A stretch of DNA of 64,000 bases from Asterias amurensis (GCF_032118995.1 NC_092650.1:26963501-27027500); one strand, 5' to 3'. Positions 40,616 through 53,631 are shown, counted from the stretch's first letter. The notes: generated by a model from the letters alone, not told the origin. Program-made: numbers and translations.

Positions 40616-42412
40616 TAATTGGATAAAAGAATCTAGTACTGAAGTGTCACATTGGAGATTTGTATTCCCCTTGGCCCAATTTCAATTTCACACAATGTAA
40701 CTTTCACTACAAAATTATGCTTACCAGAATAAGGTTACCAGCCAAACTGCCATGGTCATGTGTACAATTTGTGACTGGTATACTGCAAATATCTGCTCAG
40801 CATGAAACATTTAAGCAATATGAAACTGGGTCATGTTGTGCTTGCTTGGGTTTTTTTTACTTTGTTATTTTTGTGGGAAAAAAACCTTAACAGTTCATAG
40901 TTAAATGATGACATTTATAGGAACATGCGTGTGATCCATCACTTACAATGTACTCTTCTATTGCAACAGATATTTTTACAAATGTATACATGTACCTGTA
41001 ACTTGTGTAGGTTTCAGAAACTTGTTTTTGTCTCTCTGATACTATCAACTTCTTGGCAATGACAAAAGGACAATTTCATTCTAAAGTGATTCATAGCTTC
41101 TAGCTTTGCAATCAGACAACATGTATAGTATCCAATTCATCAGAAATTTTATTTATAAAATGACATGTACATGATGTAAATTCTAATTTATATAACTTTG
41201 TTTGACTATCATTTTTTTTTAAATGATGCTTTGAAAGGCAAGCTAATTTGAATTATTGTGTTTTACTGTATGTAAAGCTTTCCTAATCTCATTATGCAAG
41301 GATTATGCTCAACACAGAACAAGTTATGTCAACAAAATGAAATTTCTTGCAACTGCAAAGTGATTTCATTGTGAATAGCTTGTTGCTTTGGGCATTTCGA
41401 GAAAATTTACCCCCCCCTCCAAACAATGACACAAATTTTGAAAGCTACAGAGGGTAGAGTTTAAGTACATGTGCAACATAGTGTTACGCTTCTGATTGTG
41501 TCACACTTCAGAAAACTGAAAATACTTTCCAATAAACTGAAAACAGTTTTTGTGGCATTTGAATAAGGAGATTCACATGACCGATTTGCCAAATAATATC
41601 AACTGTGAATTCTTCACAAGTTTTTAACACAGCAGGCATTTCTTATTCATGCATTATTCTGGGTCCAGGGCCATGATGGGGTGTTGAAATTACATATTTT
41701 GTGCTATCACAGAAAAATGTTTCACAGCGGGAGTGGGTTTATTTTGGTAAATATGATATACATTATGTATAGACAATGTGACCTCTGACGTCACATGAAA
41801 ACCATAACATGATTCGCGCGCATACCGCTGGGCAAAACCTTTGTGTTTTGGCAGCCAGCTAGAAAGTGTATGCAATCTTACCATGACTACGTGTATTTTT
41901 GCCCGGCAAAACATGACGTATACAGTGGTTTTTCAACGGAGGGCGGTTTGAATGCAAACATAGGTCACATCGTCTATAGAGTGATCAGGGAATTTACAAT
42001 GATAAGGGGGACTCACTGGAAAGGACTCACTTTGTGCTTTTCACCTGTCCCGATTTATTATTGAAGCCATTAATGTGCCGCACTAGACAATTCCCTCTAC
42101 TAATAGTATGTGAAAATAATATGGGATGGGGCCTATTTCACAAAGAGCTAAATTTGCTCTGAAAATTATCTGAATGGTTAAAGCTGCAAGGCAGAGTGTG
42201 ATGTCATGATACAAACAAATAATTATCTCAAGTTTACAATCCATCTGAATAAGAGTTTAGTGTTTGGTGGAATCTAATTCGAGGGACTTGTGTGAATGTT
42301 CTCTGGTATATACGTAAACTAATTTATAAAGATTTATAACTTGGGTTTTTTTGTATACGCATTGAATAAGTTGCTTTGTTAATCCTATTGTTTATTTGCA
42401 CTGTTTGTTTAA
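40616..42412. other. Intergenic AT-rich spacer
   Basis: No gene seen. A CpG-bearing stretch with ACCTCTGACGTCACATGAAA and CAAAACCTTTGTGTTTTGGC at 41640-41960 looks like an undefined MITE. Confidence 0.4.
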
Positions 42413-42877
42413 AGGCAATATATCCATGGGGGACCACTACAATGTTTTAGTCCATATAAATGTAGACATACGTATACAATAACAACTTTCCTGTGAAAAT
42501 TTAATTAAAAGAGGTGGTAGCATTCTCGAGAAATCATGGAATATGTTTATGCAGGAAGAATAATCCTTATTGGGAGACTTTCTGGGACTATAGAGGGCAG
42601 CAGACTTACCGGTTAAATCCATTGTTTTCAGAATTATGCGCATGCCAGAACTATGTAAACAATGGAAATTTACCCGGTAAGTCTGCTGCCACCTATCGTT
42701 GGAAAGTCTCCTATTGGAACTCGCAATATGAGAAAACTGTCATGCGGAAACGTTTCTTAGATTGAAATGTTTTGGAATAGCTCTCGTGAAAACCATTCTC
42801 CATGATTCAACCAACCAACTTTTAATGACCATTATTTTTTTGGAGTTATTACCAAAGGTTTACCCTCCCTTTAGGAC
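42413..42877. repeat. Long MITE related to family A, split by a palindromic MITE
   Basis: TTTAAAGGCAATATATCC to TTTACCCTCCCTTTA outside; the insert at 42596-42690 separates TTGGGAGACTTTC from GGAAAGTCTCC. Confidence 0.5.
42596..42690. repeat. Palindromic MITE (GGCAGCAGACTTACCGG)
   Basis: GGCAGCAGACTTACCGGTTA pairs with ACCCGGTAAGTCTGCTGCC; inner CCATTGTTT / AAACAATGG. Confidence 0.9.
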
Positions 42878-43579
42878 TGTGTATTTTATTAGGGAGCACC
42901 TCAGTTTGCAAGAAAGTGGCTCAATACATGATGTATAAAGTGTACTTAAATTCTCAAGCCCAGTCAACATGGTGTGATTGTTGCATAAAGCTTTTGTAAA
43001 AATTCTGTTGAGGGGAAGTTTTAATATTTATTGCTGTGTGCAATCAATCTGCATTCCAACTTGTGTTTTGTGCAATTTATACATATTTGCATTTTGGTTT
43101 GACATGTTTTTAAAAAAGATTGAAGTTTTACTGATAATATTAAGATTATTACCCCACGTCATAGAGAAGGATTGAAGATTTGGTAATTAAAATTACTTGC
43201 AAGATATGCACTGTTAACTCTTGTACAACATTACTTAGGCGGTCCATGAAGTACTTGTGAAAATTTGAAATTATTAGTCTCGTAAAAAAAACAGGGCCAA
43301 ACTTTTATACCAATGTCAACATAATGCAAGCAAGGTTGGCCAAGTTTTTCATTTCAATGCTTTGTCATTCTAAAATGCAGTGACAAGTCCTCTGTGAATG
43401 AAGAACCAGGGACAACTTCAAATGGTTCAAAAATTCATACGCTGTTCTAAAAACATTCACACCTATGTCAATTTCCATAGGTCAAGCCTGTATGCCTCAT
43501 TCTTGAAAGGGCAAGGGCACAAAGGCATTTTCTCCTTGGTAAAGGGCACCCTATGAGGACATTGTATAGTTATTTCTAC

Positions 43580-44350
43580 TGAATATTTCAAGGGCACCAA
43601 GGCAATGACCAGTGTGCATGGAGGCGATCCCCTCCGTTACCTTCTTGAAGTATCTGGGTTTCTACTGAAATAATAAGGGCACCAAGGCAATGACCAGGGG
43701 GCATGGAGGCAATCCCCTCCGTTGCCTCCTTGAAGTATCTTGGTTTCTACTGAAGATAATAAGGGCACCAAGGCAATGACCAGGGGGCAAGGAGGCAATC
43801 CCCTCCGTTACATGTACCTCCTTGAAGTATCTTGGTTTCTACTGAAGATAATAAGGGCACCAAGGCAATGACCAGGGGGCATGGAGGCAATCGCCTCCGT
43901 TACCTCCTTGATGTATCTGGGTTTCTACTGAAGATAATAAGGGCACCAAGGCAATGACCAGTGGGCATGGAGGCAATCCCCTCCGTTACCTCCTTGAAGT
44001 ATCTGGGTGTCTTAATGAAGATAATAAGGGCACCAAGACAATGACCAGTGGGCATGAAGGCAATCCCCTCCGTTACCTCCTTGAAGTATTTGGGTGTCTT
44101 AATGAAAATAATAAGGGCACCAAGGCAATGACCAGGGGGCATGGAGGCAATCGCCTCCGTTACATGTACCTCCTTGAAGTATTTGGGTTTCTACTGAAGT
44201 TAAGGGCACCAAGACAATGACCAGGGGGCATGGAGGCAACCCCCTCTGTTGCCTCCTTGAAGAATCTGGGTTTCTACTGAAGTTAATAAGGGCACCAAGG
44301 CAATGACCAGTGGGCATGGAGGCAATCCCCTCCGTTGCCCCCTTGAAAAA
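43580..44350 (+). repeat. Satellite array, 85-95-bp units, same family as the MBTPS1 intron 11 array
   Basis: About nine units of AAGGGCACCAAGGCAATGAC, GGGGGCATGGAGGCAATC, CCCTCCGTTACCTCCTTGAA and GTTTCTACTGAA. More diverged and of variable length (some with an ACATGT insertion) than the 17271 array, so probably older. Confidence 0.9.
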
Positions 44351-47300
44351 TCAGGCCTTGGTTACTTTGTTTTAAGTATTTCTTGAAACCTTGTTCAAGG
44401 GTTGCTTTAAAATGTTAGATTCCAAAACATGTGCTGCATGCTCCTGTTGATATGATTTCTCAAACTACAGCCCTTTTCACAACTCTATTCCATGGGGCAA
44501 CCTCAGTGAATAACGGCCAGCCCTTTCACACTTGGATCGCTTACCCCCCGATCAACCCAGGGGTAACAGCCACCCCTTCTCTGGAGTGGGGGATAAGCGG
44601 CGAAACCCTGGGGTGAAACGTGCAACTGGATCCCGGTGGAATACATGTTGGGAAATACTGGCGGTGACAGTGTGGAAATGAGCTGGGGTAATGGTGGGGT
44701 AATCTAATTCCTGAGTTCTCCCCAGGGCTGTATTCCACGGGTATAAGGGATACAGTGTGAACATGTGCAGTTGCAAGGTTTTGGTACAGGGTGGTTTGCA
44801 ATCAAATTTCAGTACTGCAGAGAGCTTTGGGGCTGAAGTTTGTTCTGTTCATAATTCACCAATCTGACCTTATGACTTGACCCTAATATGTGTATACAGG
44901 CTCAAAATTGATGAATGAGGAATCGGGTCATTGAGTAATTTAAATGCCTTTGGACAAGGAGTAATGCATTCTGATATATTACGTGGCATGTTCCAATGAA
45001 AACCCCGATAACGGTATCGACGTTAACATTTATTTGGGGAATAATGAATTTTTCATGATAAAACTTACTTCTCCGCACTCCATAAGCACTTCTCAATTGG
45101 TATGGTTAGAAAAAATTCTCATTTCCTAACCCAACACGTTTCATCAGTTACATGCCCCCTTACCCCACCCACCAACCTGTTGAATTTGTACTGGATTTGC
45201 TCCTGAAACAAAACAATTTCACTGTATGAATGTTGAGATTTTACAAGATATGCAAAACTTTCTTTAAAATAAAATAATTCTCTGTTGACATCTCATGAGA
45301 CTCAAGATTGTATTGATGTTTTCTTCATGTGTTTGATTTTAGGTTCTGTTGTTTTATAAGTTGACCTGTATGGTGAAATGTGGAAATTGGTTTATTTTAA
45401 TCAAATATCTGCTGTAGTATAATACCTCCTAAAAAAGCCTTGATTGAATAAACAAAAAATAAACATAATTCTGCCGAAATTTTAAAATTAGGCCATTATC
45501 CTCAAGTTACCTGAAAAATCATTGAATTATTTATAATAGGAGCTAAATTTTCTTCGTAATCTGAGGACACACGCTCATTTTGGCAAGACCCCCCACCCCA
45601 CCCCCCTAATTAAAGCACAAACAATTTTGAACAAAATTGATTTCTGCAGACAACATTTTCTTGTTTGTTAATAGCACAAACATTACACGTCCATGTATTT
45701 ATAATCTCAAGGGGTCATTTACCTCTCCCTGTTAATGCATGCTTGTTTACCCAAAATCTGAAGTGTCTTCTTCGTCTTGTCATTGGTGCCTGGAAGATCA
45801 TGTAGGGGAACCCATCGACTTATTCACAACCCTGGATATTCGCCCCAGACACTACTGTACCCATCTACCCTGTGCTCTTCGATCCCAGGTCCGCTGTTCA
45901 AATGCATACACTACAGCGGCCGGTTTATGTTGACAATTAAATTGCCCAATGGGCCCCTTCAAACCTATCGACAGACTTGAGCTGAATTTGTTCTTGATTT
46001 AATATTTAAAAAATATTTTAACAATATGGTTAGAATGTTCATGTAACACTGGTCGGTCCATGGAATGACTTGTTTTCACTCACTTTCTCAAAGGTGCTGT
46101 CACGGGAGGCGTTTCGCATTTTTAAAATTCCTTCGGCCCAACTCCGCGTGGCATGGCAGGTGAAAGGGCGACACCCCCTTTATGTCGTTTTTGTGACCGT
46201 ACCGCGGGAGCATCCCGCATTCGTACAATTTGGTAATACAAAAAATGCATTTTCTTCTTTTCCCCCTTTTTTTTGAGCGCTATTACAAAGTCACTCTTGA
46301 TAGTCAAGAATGGCTGGGCATTTTACATTCTTATGATGCCGATATAAAAAGTGAGCCATACAAAAATAAACTAAAAATAAAAGTACTTTTCTTAAATTAA
46401 AGCTCATACTATCTTTTCTACAGCCATTTAGGCTGATATCAACTATATGCCCTTGGGGAAAAGATAACGATTACTGAAGTCTGAAAGATAAACTGTCTGG
46501 ATAGTCGAGGTTGTTTAGCATTCTGAAAAGATAACGTTTTTATAATCGATGATAATTAAGGGCTTAATGAGTTAAAAAAAATAATCGTAATTTAAAAAAG
46601 AAGGCGTAGCGTTGCTACCATCTTTTGGGTTGCTTACAAGTTTTTTTTCTTCTTCTTCATTTATTTATTTATTTATTTACTTATTTATTGTTGGGGGGGG
46701 GGGTTCATTAAGTCGTTTCTGTTTGTGTCCGTATGTTTCGGCGTTTGTTCTGTGTTTATTTACGCTGTTTTGTTTGTTTGGTTGTTTGTTTTGCCGTCAA
46801 ACCCCTCCCCCCCCCCCAAACTAAAGGAAGAAGCATTGATTCGCCAGTTTCAACATGAGCTGTCTCATACGCCGTTTGTCCGTATACCAACGATTTTGTT
46901 TGTGATTCCCAACCCGAGCTATTAATTTTAGTCACAAATGAATTGTTTATCATTTTGAGTCCAGACAGGACAGCTGGTCTTGTGTAACAGCTGTCACTAG
47001 AGTTCAAACATGGAACTTCTATGAAAAATAGATCCGTTAAATCAAACGATGCTGTTAGAACCGTTTCCTTTATCCCATGTACTGAGGAATTATGCCCTGC
47101 GTACTAAAACATGGTCACTTTTCACTGTTTTACAGGTAATGGTTAATTGCTATGTTCCATGCCCCTAAATAATTACATAGTGCAATCCGGCTGCTTCATC
47201 AATGGAAGATGATTACTCTGGTATTTACAAAATAATTGCCGGGTCGATGTGATGTAATTATGTAATTCACCTCTCAGCGGCAGCTCACAGTCAGTATTGC

Positions 47301-47851
47301 GGGTTTTTACAACTGATGAATAAACAACAGATTACGTATAGTTTTATATGGCTTTTCATTCACACATTTTAACCTAGTGGATCCAAACGTTGTGTATAAT
47401 AATGGTTAGAGCATTAAGGAATGCCCATTGTCTGTGTGTGCAGAGAAAAGAGAGTCCCTTTTAATTAGCATAAAGGATGTTTACACTTTTTCTACTCGTA
47501 AACCCCTGACTTCAAACACTGTAATATAACTAGTATTTGAAAGGTCACCAGACGAGTGTACATCAGCTTCCATCTGATCCATCCACGCAAAACGTCAACA
47601 TGCATGTGTGAAGTATCTAGCGCAGACAGTTTTTTAATAATGAGACGAAAACATGTTTTATTGCTCCGTTAAAGAACTCTGAAACTGCGCCACTTGGTGT
47701 CTCTTTTTATATGATCAAGTTGTGGGAGAGACTTGTCACGGTTTTCGGGGGTTGGAAGTTCGTTTCGTTTGGAGTTTGTTGGGGGTTGCAGTGCGGTGGT
47801 TGGCCGGGCTTTTTGGGTGTGTGTAGAGACGGCGTAGAGACAGGGTGAGAT
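44351..47851. other. Intergenic region and putative promoter of the peptidase-like gene
   Basis: No gene recognised. A CpG-rich segment near 46095-46220 (GTCACGGGAGGCGTTTCGC, later ACCGCGGGAGCATCCCGC) looks like an undefined inverted-repeat element. 46655-46690 is a TTTA repeat and 46808 a poly-C run. Confidence 0.4.
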
Positions 47852-50800
47852 ATGGGAGATCAGCGGACTTCTGAAACTGTGGTCACTCAGCGGGGTGATT
47901 TTCTTTGGACACCGGACGAGGCTGAGAGTAAACAAGTCACACAAATTGGAGCATCTGCTTGTGGTGCAACGGCAGTCATAAATACATTGGTAGATGAATA
48001 CTTTATATATTTAGAAGACCCATAGCCCCACTTGCGTGGCCAAGGATAGCTGAATCCTTGGCCACACAAGTGGGGCTAGTATACAAATATTGACTGCTTC
48101 GAGTGCTATGGTTAAAACTATGACTCCCGAGGTGATCCCCGGAGCGTTCTATTTTCCCGAGGCGAAGCCGAGGGAAAATAGAACGCTACGGGGATCACCG
48201 AGGGAGTCATAGTTTTTAACCATTGCACGAGTAAAAGCAGTCAATATTTGTTTTATTACACCCCAAACATTTCTAAATACTGTACTGTTATTATTAAGGT
48301 ACAGACCTGAATGCTACAATCCACGGACGACGCGAATACAGATTGCATACACTTTTACTTACTGTGTTGCATGTAGTGTCGTGCAATTCGCAGTGGTTAC
48401 AGACTATTAATTTATAATCCTTGTACACGCACAGGACGTCTGGGTATTGCACGCCATGTGCTAGTCTGTCGGACTAGCGCATGGCAAACCGGCGCTCTAT
48501 CACACGGCCGTCGTCTGGCAAAACTAAGACATGTCATGTGACGCCCTCTAAACCAATGAGCAGGCAGAATACTTGCAAGGGGTGTTATAATTATAGAAGA
48601 CCCACTGCACTGCACTGGGGGCTGTGTACTATTTTATTACATTAAACAAAATTCTGAAATTTTGCTTGCAACTGTCAAAACTTAAAAAAATACATAGCCC
48701 CAGTTACACAGGGTCTATCATTTTAGTGTATGACTTGTTCTTTGTTGAGTAAAACCGAAAGAGTTTTCTTTCTAACCATGACTTTATAGTCATATAGTAC
48801 AGTGCCTGTGTTGTGTAAAATAACTTTTCGAGAAAAAAACACATTAGAAAAACATATTTTACGATAAAAAAATATGGATGTGAATAGACCCAGTTAAAGT
48901 ACAGCGCCCAACCGATATGACAAATTTCTAAGAAAAAAAAGAGAACAGTGCTCCAGTAACTGGTTCTAGGATGTGAGTTTTTAATTTTAGTTTACTTAAA
49001 TTTCTTTTCCACAGAAAGCATTGGCAGTCCACAGGGATCAGGATCATGTTGCGTCGACTGTGAACACACGATTACGAGCAAGCAGTGCCCCATTGCCAGA
49101 GTACCTTTTCTCCCGGAGTGTGGCCGGAGTGTCACACGTTGATATTATTGAGGGACTGGACAAAGCATCGGAGGGCTCAGTGTTTGCCAGGTTCTTTCAT
49201 TTCTATCCAGAGAGGCAGGTTGATGTGCAGAAATGGCTAATGGGATGGATCAACCGCGGTAACAAGAGATTTTGGTCTTTGCTTGAATTCAGGCTTTAAA
49301 GGCACTGTACACTATTGGCAATTACTCAAAATAATTGTTAGCATAAAAACTTACTTGGTAACAAGCAATGGAGAGCTGTTGATAGTATTAAACATTGTGA
49401 GAAACAGCTCCCTCTGAAGTAACGTAGTTTTTAAGGAAGAAGTAATTTCTCACTATATTATCTCGCAACTTCGACCACCAATTGAGTTCAAATTTTCACA
49501 GGTTTGTTATTTTGTGCATGTTGAGATACACCAAGTGAGAAGACTGGTCTTTGACAACTATCAATCATGTTGAGTGCCTCTAAGGAGCTTTAATCTTTGC
49601 TTGAGTTTGTTAAAAGATTGGGTTCTTCTTCAAGACCGATGGGGTTGACGCCTTGGTAGAGACACACAAGATTGAAACTACTTATGGAGAAGCTATGTTT
49701 CATACACCCCGTAAACAGCACCCTCTGTTAGACATATAAACACAGATAGTGTTCAGGCTCAAGTTTATTTTGTGGGAGAAATGCAAGTAGTACCTCAAGG
49801 CTACTTAATGTTGAACAGCAGACAACCCCAGAAAAACTCAAAAATCTTGAGGCTGGACTCACAGAGGGGGGATTTTTAGGGGGAACCTCCACATTCATCC
49901 CGCCATCGATTTCACCGCAAACTCTTCCTAAGTTAGGATTAATCCTAGGACTTAGGACTAGTGAAGTTCCGTATCCTTAGGCGTAGGATGAATTGAACCC
50001 ATCCTAAGTTACTCATCCTAACTCGAGTGTTCGTGAAATACGGTAAATAAAACCAAAATCTCCCCCCTTCCTTTTGATTTCTGATTTCTAGGAGTCGTTC
50101 CGATAGCAACGCTCAACCTTCAGCATGTTGTCAACGGCGAGACGAGTATCCCTGATGCTTGGCATCATCAGATGGTCTATGGCGTGACCAAGACGGGTAT
50201 ACACATGTGCAATCCCCTCTCTGTGGAGGTGCCGACAAACTTTCTTCATTATATAAGCAGTGACTCAATACTCAGGGTGAGTATTTCTTGAGTGATATTT
50301 TGTAGCATCACGTGGCATTTTTTGGAGAAATCTCACAATTCCTGGTAACAATTGTAATCATCATTCTGCTGCACAGGCGACCACTAGTAGTCTTTCTGCA
50401 GTTCTATCTGTAGCTGTGTCAACATTGGTTGGTTGAGAGCCGACACGTTAAACCAGTGGTTGCAGGTTCAAATCCTGTTTTCTAGAAAAAAAAAAGCTTT
50501 TATCACCACAAACTTGAATTAAAATTTACTCTGTCAGTTTCCCTTGTAGTTTATAACTAAATACAGCTTTGTCATGTCTTTTGTAACACTCTTCTTTTAT
50601 GCCATTTTTTTGTGGCTTATTTTAGACCATTGTCCTTGCTGACATTGACACCTTTGGTCTGCAGTAGTTACTTTTACACAACATGGCAATGTGCAATTTA
50701 GCGGCTAGGACTGCGGCTTTGGCTTGGTTGACATGCATCAAAGCATACATTGTCCATAGTGACACCATTAGCAACAGCCACAGCCATCTATTTTTCAAAA

Positions 50801-51666
50801 CCCAACTAGACTTGTTCAAACTTATTTTTTTATACTTTTTCTTTTTCAATGGCAGATCCGACGAGTGGATGTGATCAGTCGATGGGAAGAGAACACAGAC
50901 TTGTCAGTTCTTTCTAATCATTCTGATCCTAGATGGAAGGAAATGGATGTTGAAGGTAAAAACCAAATTAATGTATTAACTGTACATAATATTTGTTTAC
51001 AAAAAGAGTGACCTTCATTCCTGGGCCTTTTCTAGCAGGCAAGATACTACATTGGTCAAATGAAAAATTTGACATTTTGTGTTGTATTTTCCATTGAAAC
51101 TCAATAGTTGTACAAAATAACAGCTGAAACTTGTTTAAGATGTGCTCTCTTTCTTCATATCAAAAGTCAGTGCAATCTCCATAAAATAATTATAGTAGTG
51201 AATGTTTTCTTCCATTGAGGTGTGTACAACTTGTAAGTCCAGGCTCAGTGGCTCTTTTGTAAACATTGATGTCTCAGTTTACATCGCCTATATTCTACTA
51301 AGTTCGTATATAGGATGTATTATTTTGTGATTTTTCTTTTCCCGGAAATAACTGGCAGGCTTAATGTTGTGGAATTTATGTTCCAGCCAAACCTAGCAGC
51401 TTTGTGACCTTCATATTCATCAGTGACAATCTTTTCCTCAAACAGGACAAGTCAAGAAGATGCTAAGTGAACCTGAACCGTACAGCCAATCACCAGACAG
51501 GAGACCGGTGGGGCTGCTCGCTGATTGGCTCTTCAAGAGTCACATTTGCATACCAGCTGTTTACAAGTCTGGTATCACTTTGTGTGTGAAGAAGGAGGAC
51601 GATGCGTCCTACAGACTACTGGTAGAAGAACCTGAATTGCCCCTCCTTGTCAAACCTGATTCCTGA
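47852..51666 (+). CDS. Uncharacterised papain/C39-like cysteine peptidase-fold protein, five exons
   Basis: Exons 47852-47989, 49015-49258, 50092-50276, 50856-50955 and 51446-51666 join in frame into 295 residues ending in a TGA. All borders are AG/GT; the exon 1 donor (GTAGAT) is the weakest. Near the N-terminus TQIGASACGATAV puts Gln31 six residues before Cys37, the same spacing as the oxyanion Gln and catalytic Cys of papain. Later AWHHQMVYGV (His152/His153) and CNPL (Asn168) fit the His and Asn/Asp of the same fold. Motifs such as FARFFHFYPER and WLMGWINRGGV look like conserved structural segments. No signal peptide or membrane segment is seen, so a cytosolic or nuclear protein is likely. 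I do not recognise a named orthologue; enzyme activity is inference. A MITE lies 38 bp after exon 2 and hairpin elements fill intron 1. Confidence 0.85.
48023..48078. repeat. Hairpin (TAGCCCCACTTGCGTGGCCAAGGAT)
   Basis: TAGCCCCACTTGCGTGGCCA pairs with TGGCCACACAAGTGGGGCTA; 56 bp, in intron 1 of the peptidase-like gene. Confidence 0.85.
48085..48249. repeat. Palindromic MITE (AAATATTGACTGCTT)
   Basis: AAATATTGACTGCTTCGAGT pairs with AAGCAGTCAATATT; inner ACTATGACTCCCGAGGTGAT and GCGTTCTATTTTCCC arms nearly perfect. Confidence 0.9.
48598..48716. repeat. MITE (AGACCCACTGC...GGGTCT)
   Basis: AGACCCACTGCACTGCACTG and CTGGGGGCTGTGTA pair with TACATAGCCCCAG and ACACAGGGTCT. Confidence 0.6.
49296..49583 (-). 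repeat. MITE family A, internally deleted, in intron 2 of the peptidase-like gene
   Basis: TTAAAGGCACTGTACACTAT to GTTGAGTGCCTCTAA; about 80 bp of the middle is missing. It begins 38 bp after the exon 2 donor. Confidence 0.75.
49915..50045. repeat. Fragment of the TTTCACAAAG / CCTAACTTAGGA MITE family
   Basis: CCTAAGTTAGGATTAATCCT and CATCCTAAGTTACTCATCCT recall the inner palindromes of 5806-5982. Confidence 0.45.
50430..50485 (+). repeat. tRNA-like SINE fragment
   Basis: GGTTGGTTGAGAGCCGAC (A-box-like) and GGTTCAAATCCTG (B box) with tRNA-like spacing; in intron 3 of the peptidase-like gene. Confidence 0.45.
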
Positions 51667-51867
51667 GAGACGGAAACTAGGTCTTTGCTATATCAATTTT
51701 GATGCATACTATCTGTAGGGCCAAATTTCTTTGGGTCATGCAAAACAAATATTAACTTGCTCAGCAAACGAACAAAGGAAACCAGTCAACAAAGCAATAT
51801 ATTTATTGTAGCAGTTTTGGCTGTTAACTGGTTTTTGCAAATTATAACCAGAGAGCCTAATTGCATT

Positions 51868-52047
51868 AAGGCCAAGTCACACAGGTCCCGATAACGAGAA
51901 CGTAAACAATAACGATACAAATGCATGCCCTCGATTGGTTGAATGAGCGTGGGCGTATTCTGCGTGGAGCATTTCAACCAATCGAGGGCGTGCATTTGTA
52001 TCGTTATCGTTTTTGTTCTCATTATAGGGGCCTGTGTGACTTGGCCT
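51868..52047. repeat. MITE (AAGGCCAAGTCACACAGG)
   Basis: AAGGCCAAGTCACACAGGTC pairs with CCTGTGTGACTTGGCCT; inner TACAAATGCATGCCCTCGAT / ATCGAGGGCGTGCATTTGTA. 200 bp after the stop of the peptidase-like gene, possibly in its 3' UTR. Confidence 0.88.
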
Positions 52048-53631
52048 GTAGAGCTGCTTGAGCACAATAAGAAGCCAACACAAGCACAAGCAAATTTCGG
52101 TAGCGAAAAACCCCCAGCAAAAACACCTTATAATAAGTACTCTTTGTGACAGGCTTACTGCTTATCCTTGCTTAGCAGAAATTCCTTCTGCTCAAGCAGC
52201 TCTATAAATTTGGGTTCTGCTAAGTAGTGCTGTAGCAACTCGACCTGCAATCAGCAGTCTTTGTTTCTTGATGCTTCCATGGTTGCGAGGAGGCAATGAA
52301 TGATCTGCCAAGGCATAGATCGGCAGAAGACTGCAGTTAATTACGATCCTTTAAGCTAAAGTAGTAGTCCCAGCCAATTTTCTTCCTTCTGCCCGGGTAG
52401 TAGTTAAAAAGCAGAACAGTTCTTTTCAGAACTGAGAAGCCTCCCAAACATCCGATATATCTACTCCGCGATAGTAGAATAAAGAAAGACAGTTCTCTAA
52501 GAACAAACTCTACCTGGCAAGTAGACACACACATGGTGTTACCGCAAACCAAATATATATTGATACCTCACCATGCAATGCCTCAAACCCTATAGACTGC
52601 ATTGTGTTAGGAGTTCGTGTGTGCATTTTCATCCCAATTAAGTATTCTAATGTGTGTTCCCTGATCTCAATTTACATATAGAGTGACCTTGTCAAACTGC
52701 TGAAGTCTATAATATTACTAATTTTTTTATAACTTAACCAGTTCACAGTGGAGGACAGGATAACATGCTTAAGCAAGACATTGAGTTTAAGAACAAAATC
52801 TACCTGGGAAATACATGTAGGAACACACATGGTGTTACCGCTTACCAATAATATTGAAATCGTTTCTATTCATATTTATTTATTTTTCCAAATATATTTT
52901 GGACAGAACTGTAAAGTTTTAATCTTATTATTAGTTTCTTTATTATTAGAATGGGTGAAAGTTATTTATTTTTTAAAGTTTAAAGTGAAAACAATTTGTC
53001 ATACTTGTACATTGGTATTAATGATGTTTGGTAAAAGTAATGTGATTTTAACATTCTAACTTTTATCTAAGAATATCAAAATAGGATCTCATTAATTCCA
53101 CTGTTTAAAATATCATTCTAGTATAGCTCAATATAGCTGAACAAGGATGTCATCATTGAAGATTGAAGATGACTTATACATGTTTTTTTAAAATTCAAAA
53201 CAGGGGACTTAAGTTTAGCAATGTTGTTTGTGTACATGTTTGTCTTTTCTACCCTAGGGTTAGATTTTTAATATTAAGAAGGATATCGAGGTGTGATGGT
53301 GTAAGTTATTAAATTAATTCCAAGCAATATAAAAATCAGTGTCAACTCTGTTTATTAAAAAAAAAGAGTTTGTGTCCGGAAGTTCGATCCAATCAAAGTC
53401 TTTCTGGATGACAACGCAACAAACAGAAACATGCTAGGCCCTACTGGTGGGCAAAAGCAGTGGAAAAGATTGTATAAATGTAGCCACACAGAGGAGGGTG
53501 ACAAAAATAGGGAGGGGTAAAGGAAGGGGCTTGTGTTTGCTCTATTGTCTAGGAAACACAATTACAATGATTTTATTCATATTTTGTTCATAATGAAAAT
53601 AGTTGAGCTGTCTATAGATCATAGCCCACCT
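52048..53631. other. AT-rich spacer between the peptidase-like gene and DAD1
   Basis: Two similar stretches (AACAAACTCTACCTGGCAAG near 52502 and AACAAAATCTACCTGGGAAA near 52793, each followed by ACACACATGGTGTTACCGC) show a direct repeat about 290 bp apart. No gene seen. Confidence 0.4.

Noticed and set aside
46650-46820. Possible regulatory poly-G/poly-C and TTTA tracts
   Set aside because: Simple repeats without further support.
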